Counted from the stretch's first letter, positions 7,553-14,977 are shown. The stretch: 19,501 bases of DNA from DASSKF01 sp035690725 (GCA_035690725.1 DASSKF010000137.1:1-19501); one strand, 5' to 3'. Made by a program: numbers and translations. The notes: generated from the sequence alone by a model not told the origin.

Positions 7553-7597
7553 CACCGGCCCCGGGACTCCTTTTCCCGAGGAGTCCCGGGGCCGGTG
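7553..7597 (-). terminator. Stem-loop downstream of the HtrA protease gene
   Basis: Perfect 19-bp arms (7553-7571 and 7579-7597, starting CACCGGCCCC) enclose a 7-base loop. It begins 25 bases after the protease stop codon, the right place for a terminator of the kinase-protease unit. It lacks a U-run, which is common for hairpin terminators in high-GC actinobacteria. It also separates that unit from the helD promoter. Confidence 0.75.
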
Positions 7598-7622
7598 GGC
7601 GAGCGGTCGGTGGCGCGGCGGG

Positions 7623-9179
7623 TCAGCCGTTCGGGCTGGACCCGAACGTGATGTCCACCTGCTGCTTCTGGCCGTTGCGCACGACCGTCAGGGTGGCGCT
7701 CTCCCCGACGGACCGCTCGTTCACCTGGGCCTGCAGCGACAGGATGCTGTTCACCGACTCCCCGTCGATGGCGATGATCGCGTCGCCCTTCTCCAGCCCC
7801 GCCTTGTCGGCCGGCGTGCCGTTCACCACGCGGGTGACACCGGCGGCCTCGCGCGTGGCCGAGCCGATCTTGACGCGTGTGTCCTTGAGGTACACGCCCA
7901 TGTAGGCGTGCTCGGCGTGCCCGTCCTTGATCAGCTGCTCGGTGATCGTCTTGACCTCGGAGACCGGGATGACGAAGCCGATGCCGATGTTGCCGCTCTC
8001 CCCGCCCATCGACTGCCCCACGGTGGCGATGGAGGAGTTGATGCCGACCAGGGAGCCGGAGGCGTCGACCAGGGCACCGCCGCTGTTGCCCGGGTTGATC
8101 GCCGCACTCGTCTGCACGGCGTTCGTGACGACGGGTCGCTGGTTGTTGCCCGAGAACGGGTTGGCGGGGCTGCCGCCACCGCCTTGCTGCTGCGTGGTCA
8201 CCGGACGGTCGAGGGCGCTGACGATGCCGGTGGTCACGGTGCCCGCGAGGCCGAGCGGGTTCCCGATCGCCATCACCGGCTGCCCCACCTTCAGGCTGTT
8301 GTCCGAGGCGAGGTGGACCGGCTGCAGGTCGTCCGGCGGGTTGTCGATCTGGATGACCGCGAGGTCGGTCAGCGAGTCGGTGCCGACGACGTGCGCGGTG
8401 TAGGTGCGGCTGTTGTTGAGGGTCACCCGCAGGCGCACGTCCGGGCCCAGTCCGGAGACCACGTGGTTGTTGGTCACGATGCGGCCCTCGCCGTCCAGGA
8501 TCACGCCGGACCCCTGGGCGCCTCCGCGACCGTTCGTGACGGTGATCGCGACGACGCTCGGCGAGACCTTGTCGGCGACCGCCGTCCAGTTCGGCGCGGC
8601 GTCCGCGGCGGTGGTGACCGGCGGGGCGGACTGGCTGTTGCCCTCCTGGGTCTGGTTGCTGCTGGTCGGTGCCGCGGACGCCGAGTCGTCGTGCACGACC
8701 GCGTAGGTGCCGCCGCTGGCGAGGGCGGCCGCCAGCACGGCGGCGACCGGCACGGCCAGCCAGCGGCTCCGGCCGCTCGAGCTGCCCTTGCCCTTGCCGC
8801 CGCCCCCACCGCCACCCCCGGTGGGGCCGGTGGGACCGGACGGGCCCCCGGAGCCGTAGCGCGGGTCCTGGCCGGCACCGCCCCAGCCGCCGGAGTAGGG
8901 GCCGGTGTTGCCGTACCACTGCGGCGCGGTCGGCTCGTTCGGGCCGGGGCCCGGCCCACCCTGCTGGCCCGGCTGCCCGCCGTGGGGCCAGCCCTGCTGG
9001 CCCGGCCGGCCGTGCTGGCCCTGGCGCGCCCCCGTGCCCTCGTGGCCGGCCTGCTCGCCCCACGGGGACGACGGGCGCTGCCAAGCGGCGCCGGGGGACG
9101 CGTACCACCGGGTCTGCTCACCGGTTCGGGTCGTGCCGGGCTCCCGGGAATCGTCGCGCCGGTCGGGGTGCTCGCTCAT
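7623..9179 (-). CDS. Membrane-anchored HtrA/DegP-like serine protease with PDZ domain (PepD-like)
   Basis: The 518-residue protein has a long disordered cytoplasmic tail (1-138, rich in Gly, Pro, Gln and Trp, ending in an eight-glycine run), one membrane segment (about 139-162), and an external trypsin-like domain (about 195-410) with catalytic His239 (TNNHV), Asp272 (TDLAV) and Ser366 in GNSGG. A PDZ domain follows (about 422-512, with NGTPADKAGLEKGD). The fold orientation puts the protease outside the membrane, where it would degrade or sense misfolded envelope proteins. Start: ATG 9179 is preferred over an in-frame one 54 bases upstream, because AAGGAG lies 6 bases before it. The upstream genes are the sensor kinase and response regulator, the order of mycobacterial mprA-mprB-pepD, whose protease takes part in envelope-stress signalling. 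A half-conserved copy of the shared operator lies about 75 bases upstream, inside the kinase 3' end. Confidence 0.95.
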   Translation of the reverse strand: MSEHPDRRDDSREPGTTRTGEQTRWYASPGAAWQRPSSPWGEQAGHEGTGARQGQHGRPGQQGWPHGGQPGQQGGPGPGPNEPTAPQWYGNTGPYSGGWGGAGQDPRYGSGGPSGPTGPTGGGGGGGGKGKGSSSGRSRWLAVPVAAVLAAALASGGTYAVVHDDSASAAPTSSNQTQEGNSQSAPPVTTAADAAPNWTAVADKVSPSVVAITVTNGRGGAQGSGVILDGEGRIVTNNHVVSGLGPDVRLRVTLNNSRTYTAHVVGTDSLTDLAVIQIDNPPDDLQPVHLASDNSLKVGQPVMAIGNPLGLAGTVTTGIVSALDRPVTTQQQGGGGSPANPFSGNNQRPVVTNAVQTSAAINPGNSGGALVDASGSLVGINSSIATVGQSMGGESGNIGIGFVIPVSEVKTITEQLIKDGHAEHAYMGVYLKDTRVKIGSATREAAGVTRVVNGTPADKAGLEKGDAIIAIDGESVNSILSLQAQVNERSVGESATLTVVRNGQKQQVDITFGSSPNG

Positions 9180-9229
9180 CGCTGGCTCCTTGTCGTCGTC
9201 TCCTGGCTTCCTACCCTCTCGTGGCGGCG

Positions 9230-10774
9230 TCAAGAGTCGCTGGACGGTTCCTGAGTGTTTGCTGGGGGGAGGGCGACGACGAACGTCGCACCCCCGCCGG
9301 GGGTGGGCGCCAGCCCGACGTGACCCCCGTGGCTACCGACGATGGCCGCCACGATCGCCAGCCCGAGCCCGGTGCCGCCCCCGCCGCCGCGTGCCCGGGA
9401 CGGGTCGGCCCGGTAGAAGCGCTCGAAGACCTTCGACGCCTGCTCGGGGGCGACGCCGTTGCCGTGGTCGCGCACCTCCACCTGCGCGGTGGCGGCGACC
9501 CGCCCGGAGCCCGCCGGTCCGGGGACGGTGCCGACGGCGATCTCGATGGGGGAGCCGCTCGGGGTGTGGTGGATCGCGTTGGCCATGAGGTTGGTGAGCA
9601 CCTGCCGCAGCCGGGCGTCGTCGCCCTGCACGACGGTGGGCCGCAGGGTGCCGCCGTCGAGCCCCACCAGGCGGATCCGCCGGTCCGGCGCCAGGGCACG
9701 GGCGTCCTGGGCCGCGTCCCCGGCGAGCACGGTCAGGTCCAACCGGGCGAACCTCGTGGGCCGCTGGGTGTCCAGCCGGGTGAGCAGGAGCAGGTCCTCG
9801 ACCAGCTCGCCCATCCGGCGCGCCTCGCCCTCGATCCGCTTCATCGCCCCCTCCACGTCCTCGGGGTCGCGCACGGCACCCTGGCGGAACAGCTCGGCAT
9901 ACCCCCGGACGGTGGCGAGGGGCGTGCGCAGCTCGTGCGACGCGTCGGCGACGAACCGGCGCATCCGGTCCTCGGAGGCCTCGCGCACGGCGAAGGACTG
10001 CTCGATCTGGGCGAGCATCACGTTCAGGGAGCTGGCCAGGCTGGCGACCTCGTCCCGCGTGGGGCTCGGCGGGATGCGGCGGGCGAGGTCGCCGGCGGCG
10101 ATCGCCGCGGCGGTGTCCTCGATCTGGGTCAGCGGCCGGAAGGCGCGGCGCACGGCGTACCACCCCAGTGCGGCGCACGCGAGGGTGAGGCCGACCGCGA
10201 GCAGCCCGGTGTAGAGCCACAGCTGGTCCACGGTGCGCTCGACCGTGGTCAGCGGGGCGGCGACGGCGAACGTGGCGCTGCCGTCCCGGGTCGCGCCCGC
10301 GACCACCCGCCAGCGGGTGTCCACCCCCTCCTTGCTGCCGACGGTGAAGGGCTGGTGGGTCCGCACGTGCTCGTCGCCGAGGTCCAGCTGGGGGATGGCC
10401 GGGTGCTGCCTCGGCTGCCGGGACGACGTGGACAGGTACTCCGGCGAGCCGCCCCGCGGCATGATCACGATCGTGTAGGGCGAGGTCAGGACCGCGTCGA
10501 CACGCGCCTGCCGGTCCGGTGCCTGCAGCGCGTCGAAGGCCGCGGCCACGAGCTGGTTGCTGACCTGCTCGAGCTCCTGGTCGGTGCGGTCGACGAGGTA
10601 GCCGCGCAGCAGGGTCGTCGTGGCGAGGCTGGTCACGGCGAGCGCGCCGAGCATGAGCAGCACGACGACCGCGACCAGCCGCAGGCGCAGCGGGAGCTGG
10701 TGCAGGTGCTGCTTCAACCGCGCCGAGGACGCGGCCGGCCAGGTGCGGTATGCCGTGTCGGTGCGCGACGTCAT
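9230..10774 (-). CDS. Sensor histidine kinase of the envelope-stress-type two-component system
   Basis: The 514-residue protein has two membrane segments (about 32-55 and 188-208) flanking an extracytoplasmic sensor loop of about 130 residues, a HAMP domain (about 209-262, with AIAAGDLARRIP), and a HisKA domain with the phosphoacceptor His280 in ADASHELRTPLA. The ATPase domain shows N-box Asn399 (NLMANAIHH), G1 motif DHGNGV at 436-441, F-box FERFYR and G2 motif GTGLGLAI at 467-474. All catalytic residues are present. ATG 10774 has GGGGAA 5-6 bases upstream and lies 25 bases after the regulator's stop, so the pair is one transcript. Layout resembles actinobacterial MprB/TrcS/CseC kinases. The signal is unknown. 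Its stop is 50 bases before the HtrA protease start, supporting functional coupling to that protease. Confidence 0.95.
   Translation of the reverse strand: MTSRTDTAYRTWPAASSARLKQHLHQLPLRLRLVAVVVLLMLGALAVTSLATTTLLRGYLVDRTDQELEQVSNQLVAAAFDALQAPDRQARVDAVLTSPYTIVIMPRGGSPEYLSTSSRQPRQHPAIPQLDLGDEHVRTHQPFTVGSKEGVDTRWRVVAGATRDGSATFAVAAPLTTVERTVDQLWLYTGLLAVGLTLACAALGWYAVRRAFRPLTQIEDTAAAIAAGDLARRIPPSPTRDEVASLASSLNVMLAQIEQSFAVREASEDRMRRFVADASHELRTPLATVRGYAELFRQGAVRDPEDVEGAMKRIEGEARRMGELVEDLLLLTRLDTQRPTRFARLDLTVLAGDAAQDARALAPDRRIRLVGLDGGTLRPTVVQGDDARLRQVLTNLMANAIHHTPSGSPIEIAVGTVPGPAGSGRVAATAQVEVRDHGNGVAPEQASKVFERFYRADPSRARGGGGGTGLGLAIVAAIVGSHGGHVGLAPTPGGGATFVVALPPANTQEPSSDS
9250..9267 (-). promoter_or_regulatory. 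Partial copy of the shared tandem operator before the protease gene
   Basis: Read on the minus strand, the promoter-proximal half-site is CTCAGGAA, identical to that before the response regulator. The distal half, 11 bases further out, is CCCCAGC and matches only in part. The site lies inside the 3' end of the kinase gene, 71-88 bases before the protease start, and a TTGACG hexamer (9228-9233) lies just downstream. A secondary promoter for the protease is possible. Confidence 0.3.
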
Positions 10775-10799
10775 ACCGTTCCCCGGCGCTGGGGCGGGC

Positions 10800-11513
10800 T
10801 CACGCGGGCTGCGGCGGCTGGCGGAGCACGTAGCCGATGCCGCGGCGGGTGTGGATCAGCCGCGGCTGGCCGTCGGTGTCGATCTTGCGCCGCAGGTAGG
10901 AGATGTAGGACTCGACGATGCCCGACTCGCCGCGGAAGTCGTAGTCCCAGACGTGGTCGAGGATCTGGGTCTTGGACAGCACTCGGTTGGGGTTGAGCAT
11001 GAGGTAGCGCAGCAGCTTGAACTCGGTGGGGGACACGTCGATCACCCGTCCGGCGCGGCGCACCTCGTGGGTGTCGTCGTCGAGCTCGAGGTCGGCGAAG
11101 CGCAGCGTCGCGTCGTCGTCGACCGGCTCGTGCCGCGTGCGCCGCAGGACCGCTCGGATGCGGGCGACGACCTCCTCCAGGCTGAACGGCTTGGTGACGT
11201 AGTCGTCGCCGCCCACCGTCAGGCCCTTGATCTTGTCGTCGACCGAGTCGCGGGCGGTCACGAACACGATCGGCAGGGCGCGGCCGGAGTCGCGCAGCCG
11301 GCGGGTGACGGTGAAGCCGTCCATGTCGGGGAGCATCACGTCGAGCACCACCAGGTCGGGCTCGCACTCGCGGGCCAGGCGCAGGGCGGTGTTGCCGTCC
11401 GGGGCGACGTGGACCTCGAAGCCGGCGAAGCGCAGGCTGGTCGCCAGGAGCTCACGGATGTTGGGCTCGTCCTCGACCACGAGGAGCCGGGCCTCAGGTG
11501 TCTGGCTGCTCAC
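10800..11513 (-). CDS. OmpR-family response regulator (MprA/TrcR-like)
   Basis: The 237-residue protein has a receiver domain (about 9-123) with acidic pocket Glu14-Asp15, phosphoacceptor Asp58 in VVLDVMLP, Thr86 and Lys108 in VTKPF, followed by a winged-helix DNA-binding domain (about 137-231; SPTEFKLLRYLMLNPNRVLS, then the recognition-helix region ESYISYLRRKID and the wing RGIGYVL). It is the DNA-binding partner of the kinase encoded 25 bases downstream. The GTG at 11513 is chosen because it gives the usual short lead-in SSQTPEARLLVVEDEP; an ATG at 11555 would add 14 residues with no better ribosome site, and would place the operator repeats across the start. GAGG lies only 3 bases from the GTG, so the start is moderately certain. 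A tandem TCAGGG/GCTCAGG operator upstream suggests autoregulation. Confidence 0.94.
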   Translation of the reverse strand: MSSQTPEARLLVVEDEPNIRELLATSLRFAGFEVHVAPDGNTALRLARECEPDLVVLDVMLPDMDGFTVTRRLRDSGRALPIVFVTARDSVDDKIKGLTVGGDDYVTKPFSLEEVVARIRAVLRRTRHEPVDDDATLRFADLELDDDTHEVRRAGRVIDVSPTEFKLLRYLMLNPNRVLSKTQILDHVWDYDFRGESGIVESYISYLRRKIDTDGQPRLIHTRRGIGYVLRQPPQPA

Positions 11514-11529
11514 GGTCCTCAGTGTCTGC

Positions 11530-11564
11530 GCTGAGTCTGGGAGTTTCCTGAGCATGCCCTGAGC
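11530..11564 (-). promoter_or_regulatory. Tandem CTCAGG operator before the response regulator gene
   Basis: On the minus strand two CTCAGG copies lie 11 bases apart (complement CCTGAGC at 11558-11564 and 11547-11553), and a third, less exact CTCAG lies 17 bases further on (11531-11535), partly paired with an inverted CTCAG/CTGAG at 11518-11535. The block TCAGGG-N3-GCTCAGG equals that before the ABC operon. It lies wholly between the HAD stop and the regulator start. The 11-bp tandem geometry is what OmpR-family dimers bind, and I infer binding by the adjacent regulator. Confidence 0.5.
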
Positions 11565-11578
11565 AGCGCCTCCACCGG

Positions 11579-12295
11579 TCACGGCGGGGGTGGCTCCTGC
11601 GTGGCGCGGCCGGGGGGACGGCTGCGGGCGATCTGCTCCCAGTCGGCGTCGCAGAGGTCCTCCAGGCCGTCGGCGACGAGGACCGCCCCGGTGCCCTCGA
11701 GCTCGTCGACGCCGAAGCCGCCGGTGCGGATCGCGACGCACGGGGCGCCCATGCGGGCGGCCGACGTGACGTCGTAGGTCGAGTCGCCCACGACGATGCC
11801 GCTGCTGCCGCCGGCACGCTGCAGCGCAACCTGGAGGATGTCCGGCGCGGGCTTGGAGGAGCCGACGTCGTCCGCGGTCGTCACCGCGTCGACCAGGTCC
11901 CCGACGCCGGCGAGCTCGACCGCCTGCCGGGTGTGGTCGGGCTTGCCGGACGACCCGAGCGCGACGATGAAGCCACGGTCCTTGAGCCGGGCGACGAGCT
12001 CGTGCGCCCCCGGCAGCGGCTCGACCTCCGCCCGGAGCGGCTCGTACTCGCGCTGCCACGCGGCGCGCAGGGAGTCGCCGAGCCGCTCCTCGACGTCGTC
12101 GCCGGCGAGCGTGCCGACCAGGCGGTCCCCGCCCATCCCGATGGCCCGGTGCACCCGCCACATCGGCAGCTCGATGCCCTCGTCCCGGAAGGCGCGGTGC
12201 CAGGCGATGGCGTGGTGGTAGGTGGAGTCGACCAGCGTGCCGTCGACGTCGAGCAGCACGGTGTCGTGCGCAGGGTCCCGGGTGTCGGCGTTCAT
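11579..12295 (-). CDS. HAD-superfamily phosphatase (phosphoglycolate/β-phosphoglucomutase-like)
   Basis: The 238-residue protein shows all four HAD motifs: motif I DVDGTLVDS with nucleophile Asp16 and acid/base Asp18, motif II Ser115-Ser116 in ALGSSGKP, motif III Lys148 in SSKPAPD, and motif IV GDSTYD with Asp171 and Asp175. A helical cap (about 20-95, TYHHAIAWHRAFRDEG) places it in subfamily I, the group with phosphoglycolate phosphatases and sugar-phosphate phosphatases. The substrate cannot be named from sequence. ATG 12295 is preceded by a G-rich stretch (ACGGGGGC) that may be the ribosome site. The XPB helicase gene ends 40 bases upstream and the response regulator begins 65 bases downstream, so some read-through into the regulatory genes is possible. 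Cytosolic. Confidence 0.92.
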   Translation of the reverse strand: MNADTRDPAHDTVLLDVDGTLVDSTYHHAIAWHRAFRDEGIELPMWRVHRAIGMGGDRLVGTLAGDDVEERLGDSLRAAWQREYEPLRAEVEPLPGAHELVARLKDRGFIVALGSSGKPDHTRQAVELAGVGDLVDAVTTADDVGSSKPAPDILQVALQRAGGSSGIVVGDSTYDVTSAARMGAPCVAIRTGGFGVDELEGTGAVLVADGLEDLCDADWEQIARSRPPGRATQEPPPP

Positions 12296-12335
12296 GCCCC
12301 CGTCCTACCCGCCCGCGCTCGTCCCACGCCGCCGG

Positions 12336-13988
12336 TCAGCGGGTCGGGGGCTGCAGCACCTCGTCGGCGTCGATGATCCGGTAGGCGTAGCCCTGCTCGG
12401 CGAGGAACCGCTGCCGGTGGGCGGCGAACTCCGCGTCGACGGTGTCGCGGGCCACGACCGTGTAGAAGTGGGCGCTGCGCTGGTCCCCCTTCGGGCGCAG
12501 CAGGCGGCCGAGGCGCTGGGCCTCCTCCTGCCGGGACCCGAACGTCCCCGAGACCTGGACCGCGACGCTGGCCTCCGGCAGGTCGATCGAGAAGTTCGCG
12601 ACCTTGCTGACCACGAGCAGCCGGATCTCGCCCTCGCGGAACTGCCGGAACAGCCGCTGCCGCGCGGTGACCGTCGTCTCCCCGGTGATGAGCGGGGCGT
12701 CGAGCCGGCCGGCGAGGGACTCCAGCTGGTCGAGGTACTGCCCGATGACGAGCGTCGGCTCGCCCCGGTGCTGCTCGACGAGCGCCTCGACGACACGGTC
12801 CTTCGGCCCCGCGGAGGCGGCGAGCCGGTAGCGCTCGTCGGAGCCCGCCGTGGCGTAGGCCATCCGCTCGCCGTCGGGCATCGTCACCCGGACCTCGACG
12901 CAGTCGGCCGGCGCGATGTAGCCCTGCGCCTCGATGTCCTTCCACGGCGCGTCGAACCGCTTCGGCCCGATGAGGCTGAACACGTCGTCCTCCCGGCCGT
13001 CCTCGCGCACCAGGGTGGCGGTCAGGCCGAGCCTGCGGCGGGCCTGCAGGTCGGCGGTCATCCGGAAGATCGGTGCCGGGAGCAAGTGCACCTCGTCGTA
13101 GACGATGAGGCCCCAGTCGCGGGCGTCGAGCAGGTCGAGGTGCGGGTAGACGCCCTTCCGCCTGGTCGTGAGCACCTGGTAGGTCGCGATCGTGACCGGC
13201 CGGACCTCCTTGCGGGCACCGGAGTACTCGCCGATCTCGTCCTCGGTCAGGCTGGTCCGCCGCACCAGCTCGTCGCGCCACTGCCGGGCCGCGACGGTGT
13301 TGGTCACGAGGACCAGGGTGGTCGAGCGGGACCGGGACATCGCGCCGGCGCCCACGAGGGTCTTGCCCGCGCCGCACGGCAGCACGACCACCCCGGAGCC
13401 GCCGTGCCAGAACCCGTCGACAGCCTGCTCCTGGTAGGGCCGCAGCGCCCAGCCGTCCTCGACGAGGTCGATCGGGTGCGCCTCGCCGTCCACGTAGCCC
13501 GCGAGGTCGTCGGCGGGCCAGCCGACCTTGAGCAGCTGCTGCTTGAGGTGGCCGCGCTCGGAGGGGTGCACGGCGACCGCCCCCTCGTCGACCCGGGCGC
13601 CGAGCAGCGGCTGAATCTTCTTGTGCCGCAACACCTCCTCCAGCACCGGCCGGTCGGTGCTGCGCAGGACGAGGCCGTGGGTCGGGTGCTTCTCGAGACT
13701 CAGCCGGCCGTACCGGTCCATCGTGTCGGCGACGTCGACCAGCAGGGCGTGCGGGACGGCATACCTGCTGTGCGTGACGAGCGCGTCGACCACCTGCTCC
13801 GCGTCGTGCCCGGCGGCACGGGCGTTCCACAGGCCCAACGGGGTGAGCCGGTAGGTGTGCACGTGCTCCGGGGCGCGTTCGAGCTCGGCGAAGGGGGCGA
13901 TCGCCCGCCGCGCCGCCTCGGCGCCGGGGTGGTCGACCTCCAGGAGCAGGGTCTTGTCGCTCTGGACGATGAGGGGTCCGTCAGTCAT
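12336..13988 (-). CDS. xpb: Bacterial XPB-type DNA helicase (SF2, ERCC3 family)
   Basis: The 550-residue protein resembles the mycobacterial XPB/ErcC3 helicase (about 540 residues). An N-terminal region (1-175) unique to the actinobacterial form precedes the SF2 core: LRPYQEQAV (Q-like region) at 182-190, Walker A LPCGAGKT at 203-210, motif II DEVH at 298-301, motif III TAT at 323-325, directly followed by the XPB-specific RED motif (Arg328-Glu329-Asp330), and motif VI QRLGRLLRP at 491-499. It should be a 3'-5' DNA-dependent ATPase used in DNA repair or transcription-linked remodelling. ATG 13988 is the first methionine and matches the expected N-terminus; the leader is very short. The promoter upstream looks like an extracytoplasmic-function or SigH-type site, not a housekeeping one. 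The HAD gene follows by 40 bases. Confidence 0.95.
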   Translation of the reverse strand: MTDGPLIVQSDKTLLLEVDHPGAEAARRAIAPFAELERAPEHVHTYRLTPLGLWNARAAGHDAEQVVDALVTHSRYAVPHALLVDVADTMDRYGRLSLEKHPTHGLVLRSTDRPVLEEVLRHKKIQPLLGARVDEGAVAVHPSERGHLKQQLLKVGWPADDLAGYVDGEAHPIDLVEDGWALRPYQEQAVDGFWHGGSGVVVLPCGAGKTLVGAGAMSRSRSTTLVLVTNTVAARQWRDELVRRTSLTEDEIGEYSGARKEVRPVTIATYQVLTTRRKGVYPHLDLLDARDWGLIVYDEVHLLPAPIFRMTADLQARRRLGLTATLVREDGREDDVFSLIGPKRFDAPWKDIEAQGYIAPADCVEVRVTMPDGERMAYATAGSDERYRLAASAGPKDRVVEALVEQHRGEPTLVIGQYLDQLESLAGRLDAPLITGETTVTARQRLFRQFREGEIRLLVVSKVANFSIDLPEASVAVQVSGTFGSRQEEAQRLGRLLRPKGDQRSAHFYTVVARDTVDAEFAAHRQRFLAEQGYAYRIIDADEVLQPPTR

Positions 13989-14000
13989 GGCTCTCGACTC

Positions 14001-14028
14001 AACGCCCCGCGCCGACGTCGTTGTTCCC
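14001..14028 (-). promoter_or_regulatory. Candidate stress-sigma (SigH/SigE-type) promoter for xpb
   Basis: On the minus strand GGGAACA (complement 14022-14028) and CGTT (14001-14004) are separated by 17 bases. This fits the GGGAAYA-N16/17-CGTT consensus of mycobacterial SigH and the close SigR/SigE group. The CGTT ends 12 bases before the XPB start, implying a leader of only a few bases. Based on motif match alone. Confidence 0.4.
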
Positions 14029-14075
14029 CTCGATGCCCGTCGCCGAGCCGTCCGGGCGCCGGCTCCGGGCCACCG

Positions 14076-14942
14076 TCAGTAGCTGTTGCCGTAGTCGTAG
14101 GAGCCGCCGCCGTCGAAACCACCGGCGGCGGCGATGATCCCGACCACGATGCCGCCGATCACGATGATCGCCCACGCGACGGCGAAGAGGATCCAGCCCA
14201 GCTTGGTCTTGCTCCGTGCGTCCTGCGGCTGGGTGTTGTTGCGGGTCAGCCCGAGGATGCCGAGCACGAGCGCCGGGATGATGAAGATGTTGGCGCAGGA
14301 GAGCAGGGACAGCGCGGACAGCACGGTGAGGACGATGGCCGAGGTGTTGGTCGGCGGGGTGCTGCGGTAGGGGCTGCCGTAGGCACCGTAGGGCTGGCCC
14401 TGCGGCGGTGGGGGAGCGCCGTAGCCACCGGCGCCGTACCCGCCCTGGTCGTAGCCTCCCTGCCCGTAGCCGGCCTGCCCGTAGGGCTGCTGGCCGTACG
14501 CCTGCTGGCCGGGGGTGCCGTACTGCCCGTAGGCGCCGGACTGGTCGTAGGGTCCCGGCTGCCCCGACGAGGACGGCTCGTAGGACGGCGGGCCGTAGGA
14601 GGACTGGCCGTACTGCTGCTCGTCACCGGTGGCGCCGTACTGGCCGTAGCCGTACTGCCCGTAGCCCGCCTGGTCGTACCCGGGCTGGCCGTACGGCTGC
14701 TGGCCGTACGGCGGCTCCTCGCCCGGCTGCCCGCCCCCGGCAGGGGGCTGGTCCTGGCCGGAGGCACTTCCGTAGTGCCCGGCATACGGTCCGGGCGGGG
14801 GAGGCGGTGCCGACTCCTCGGACTGCGGCAGGACGCCCGTCGGCTCCTGCTCGATCGCCGACGTCGGGTCGCTGTCGGCGTCCGGCCCGCGCCACGGGTC
14901 GTCGCGGCGGTCGTCGTCGGCCCGCTTGTCGTCGTCGCTCAC
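14076..14942 (-). CDS. Small two-helix membrane protein with Tyr/Gly/Gln-rich disordered N-terminal tail (DUF4190-like)
   Basis: The 288-residue protein has an acidic start (1-45), a proline run, and a long low-complexity tail (about 50-195) built of YGQ, PYGQ and GYDQGGYG units. Two membrane segments follow (about 201-232 and 248-275), separated by a short basic loop (RNNTQPQDARSKTK), ending in a GGGSYDYGNSY tail. The C-terminal pair resembles DUF4190-type membrane proteins common in actinobacteria, whose role is not established. The tail composition is like prion-like, condensate-forming domains. The GTG at 14942 is preferred over one two codons upstream: GGGAGG is 7 bases from the former but almost touches the latter. 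A TAGGGT -10 element gives a leader near 24 bases. It is divergent from the HMG-CoA lyase gene and ends 87 bases before the XPB start. Confidence 0.85.
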   Translation of the reverse strand: MSDDDKRADDDRRDDPWRGPDADSDPTSAIEQEPTGVLPQSEESAPPPPPGPYAGHYGSASGQDQPPAGGGQPGEEPPYGQQPYGQPGYDQAGYGQYGYGQYGATGDEQQYGQSSYGPPSYEPSSSGQPGPYDQSGAYGQYGTPGQQAYGQQPYGQAGYGQGGYDQGGYGAGGYGAPPPPQGQPYGAYGSPYRSTPPTNTSAIVLTVLSALSLLSCANIFIIPALVLGILGLTRNNTQPQDARSKTKLGWILFAVAWAIIVIGGIVVGIIAAAGGFDGGGSYDYGNSY

Positions 14943-14971
14943 GGTCACCCCTCCCAGGTCGGCGTCACGTC

Positions 14972-14977
14972 ACCCTA
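14972..14977 (-). promoter_or_regulatory. Candidate -10 element (TAGGGT) for the DUF4190-like gene
   Basis: TAGGGT on the minus strand fits TANNNT and lies 29 bases before the chosen GTG start, leaving room for the GGGAGG ribosome site. No clear -35 is seen. Confidence 0.45.

Noticed and set aside
7489..7622. Rifampicin-associated element before the HelD gene
   Set aside because: The only palindrome there (7553-7597) is a long GC stem placed as a terminator and does not resemble the known element's GGGGCTTGC core.
5347..7905. Plus-strand open frame of about 850 codons across the HelD gene
   Set aside because: Antisense shadow of the HelD gene, with low-complexity composition and no recognisable motif.
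8669..10996. Plus-strand open frame of about 775 codons across kinase and protease genes
   Set aside because: Antisense to two genes with complete catalytic motifs; no domain in its own translation.
14401..14720. CRISPR-like or mobile repeat array in the DUF4190-like gene
   Set aside because: The repeated words are in-frame YGQ-type codons of irregular period; there are no spacers of constant length and no cas genes.
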